From NCBI GenBank assembly GCA_905221605.1, contig CAJNDS010002508.1:60001-124000 (forward strand): DNA of 64,000 nucleotides, read 5' to 3'. How positions within the stretch are numbered: position 1 is the first letter of the stretch; every line of letters begins with the position of its first letter. A program made the position numbers and the translations under genes. The DNA comes from Symbiodinium natans (lineage: Eukaryota; Sar; Dinophyceae; Suessiales; Symbiodiniaceae). Below are positions 62,641-64,000 of this stretch, one piece after another. The notes below the pieces were generated by a model. It did no database searches and was not told where the DNA came from. It worked only from the letters and a program-made list of their open reading frames with translations.

Positions 62641-63179
62641 TCGACAGATCCGATAGAGGCAGCACGCGAGCTCTGAATCGCGGTACGCTGATGAGCCCCA
62701 TGTGGTGGAGAAATTGCTTCAGCGCCTTGATGTCACGAAGCGACAACACTGCTTCTGCAGATATCGCACATTCCGCTCCCGAGGCGCGGAAAAGACGCGG
62801 CATTGCGCCCGAGTGGCAGAGAAGATGCTCCATGCAGCACTTCGAGAAAGTTTACCCTCACAAGCAACAGGAGGAGAAGCACTCTCGTGGTGTCACTGCC
62901 CTTGCAGCTTCATCATTCACAAAGCCTGATAAGCCCAACACCCTCGTCCGCAGCCACTCCAGCTATACATCAGTAAGCCGACGTGGCCGCTGTGTGAAGT
63001 GAGACAACTGAGACAACTCTACCAGCAGCGACATCCGCAGCAACCCCAAAACCCTACAAAGCAACCTGGACCCCTAGACATAAACCCTCCAATAGTCCAT
63101 GCACAACCAAGACCCTCCCAATGCTCGGTGGCCCCGAATTCTGGCAACCTCCCCCCGCCCCCCGGCCCCACATCTGGCG

Positions 63180-63290
63180 AGGGGCATGTTGTCATCAATG
63201 ATCTTCTTGTACATCCTCGGCTCAGAAGCATGCTCAAAAGGGCAAGCGGCAAGACGCCAACCTGCAAACCTTAGGTTCACTGGGAACAAG
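63180..63290 (-). CDS. Exon-like fragment, unknown
   Basis: Minus frame CPFEHASEPRMYKKIIDDNM, PLAR in unique sequence. Borders not fixed. Confidence 0.4.
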
Positions 63291-63536
63291 AAGCCCCCAA
63301 AGGCCAGAGTCTACACATCCCGACACATTTAGCCGGAGCTTAACTACCCCCTGCGGCCGGTCTCTGACTTTTAAAGTCTGGTTGTGGCTTAGGGCTCCCC
63401 AAAAGATTGATAACCAGGGATAAAGTAGACGTTCAGGGGACCTAAGCACCCTTGCGAAACCAAAAGGCCTTAGCGCAAATACTCCCCAAAGCTCCCAGAA
63501 GGCCCGAAACCAAAACCCTGCAACCTAAGCCCTGCA

Positions 63537-63680
63537 ACCCTGAAACCCTGAAACCCTGAAACCCTGAAACCCTGAAACCCTGAAGCTTTGAAACTTTGAA
63601 ACCCTGAAACCCTGAAGCTTTGAAACTTTGAAACCCTGAAACCCTGAAACCCTGAAACTTTGAAACAAACCCTGAAACCC
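63537..63680 (-). repeat. CCCTGAAA octamer array with higher-order pattern
   Basis: Tandem accctgaa units with aagctttgaaactttgaa inserts repeated twice. The Phe/Gly/Ser-rich minus frame is an artefact. Confidence 0.9.
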
Positions 63681-63804
63681 TAAACACTAAACCGCCCAAA
63701 GCTCGGAACCCTAAGTCCCTAAAAGTAGCCGCCCAGGCGCTTCTGCGCGATCTGCAGGGCAGCTCGTTCACCCGTCTCCTGAAGATTGGGAGTTCTGGCG
63801 AATA

Positions 63805-63885
63805 GGGTTTAGGGTTTAGGGTTTAGGGTTTAGGGTTTAGGGTTTAGGGTTTAGGGTTTAGGGTTTAGGGTTTAGGGTTTAGAGT
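63805..63885 (+). repeat. Interstitial telomeric array
   Basis: Near-perfect TTTAGGG units near the right edge; the window ends in more TTTAGGG-derived sequence. Confidence 0.95.
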
Positions 63886-64000
63886 TTCGGGTTGGCCTCC
63901 GGGTTTTAGGGCGCAAGGAGTTTCGGGTTTAGGGCTTAGGGTTTAGGGTTTCAGAGTTTAGGGTTTGGGGATCAGGTTTTGGGGTTTCAGGGTTTAGGGT

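Noticed and set aside
1-64000. Spliced-leader sequence, tRNA or rRNA genes, CRISPR arrays
   Set aside because: I looked for the dinoflagellate spliced-leader core, cloverleaf-like segments and regularly spaced unique spacers and saw none. This was by eye; a covariance-model search would be decisive.

Overview
This is a nuclear eukaryotic window, most likely from a dinoflagellate or a close alveolate relative. Three things point there. (1) The telomere-type heptamer TTTAGGG/CCCTAAA occurs in both orientations in dozens of short interstitial arrays across all 64 kb; this is not a chromosome end. (2) Genes are cut into very small exons, and where I could fix the reading frame many introns are GC-AG or GA-AG instead of GT-AG, which is a known dinoflagellate trait. 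(3) The recognisable proteins (CCCH zinc finger, ankyrin repeats, coiled coil, agmatine deiminase-like) fit such a genome. I saw no rRNA, tRNA, CRISPR array, bacterial operon or complete autonomous transposon.

Layout. Most supported exons lie on the minus strand. 0-17 kb holds many short minus-strand coiled-coil exons, a methyltransferase-like exon near 1.1 kb and a plus-strand island at 5.7-7.5 kb. 17.5-20.5 kb is non-coding: a palindromic satellite, degenerate telomere-derived DNA, a dispersed hairpin family and AT microsatellites. 21.5-25.4 kb is an eight-exon agmatine deiminase-like gene, the best-resolved gene here. 26-27 kb has more coiled-coil exons. 27-33 kb holds a locally duplicated plus-strand family with a tandem repeat of about 415 bp. 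33.8-36 kb carries minus-strand exons of unknown function. 37-42 kb contains two paralogous CCCH zinc-finger genes with another plus-strand gene between them. 42-60 kb is again dominated by minus-strand coiled-coil exons, several with spaced tryptophans, with plus-strand coding at 53.6-57 kb. 61-63 kb is an ankyrin-repeat gene.

The most interesting thing is what the introns are made of. Many consist largely of telomeric heptamers, and the heptamer supplies splice signals: GTTTAGGG works as a donor, CCCTAAACCCAG or TTTAG as an acceptor. Four telomere-like inserts are bounded by 17-20 bp direct repeats. In one (35012-35073) removing exactly one repeat copy plus the insert rejoins an open frame between GT and AG. 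Short terminal-inverted-repeat elements with target-site duplications (families A, B, C and D, named here) also occur, and one family C copy coincides with intron 1 of the deiminase gene. I read the window as a snapshot of intron gain by telomeric insertion and by introner-like mobile elements. The sequence pattern is direct; the mechanism is inference. Stretches not itemised hold degenerate TTTAGGG-derived DNA and short fragments whose strand and frame I could not settle.
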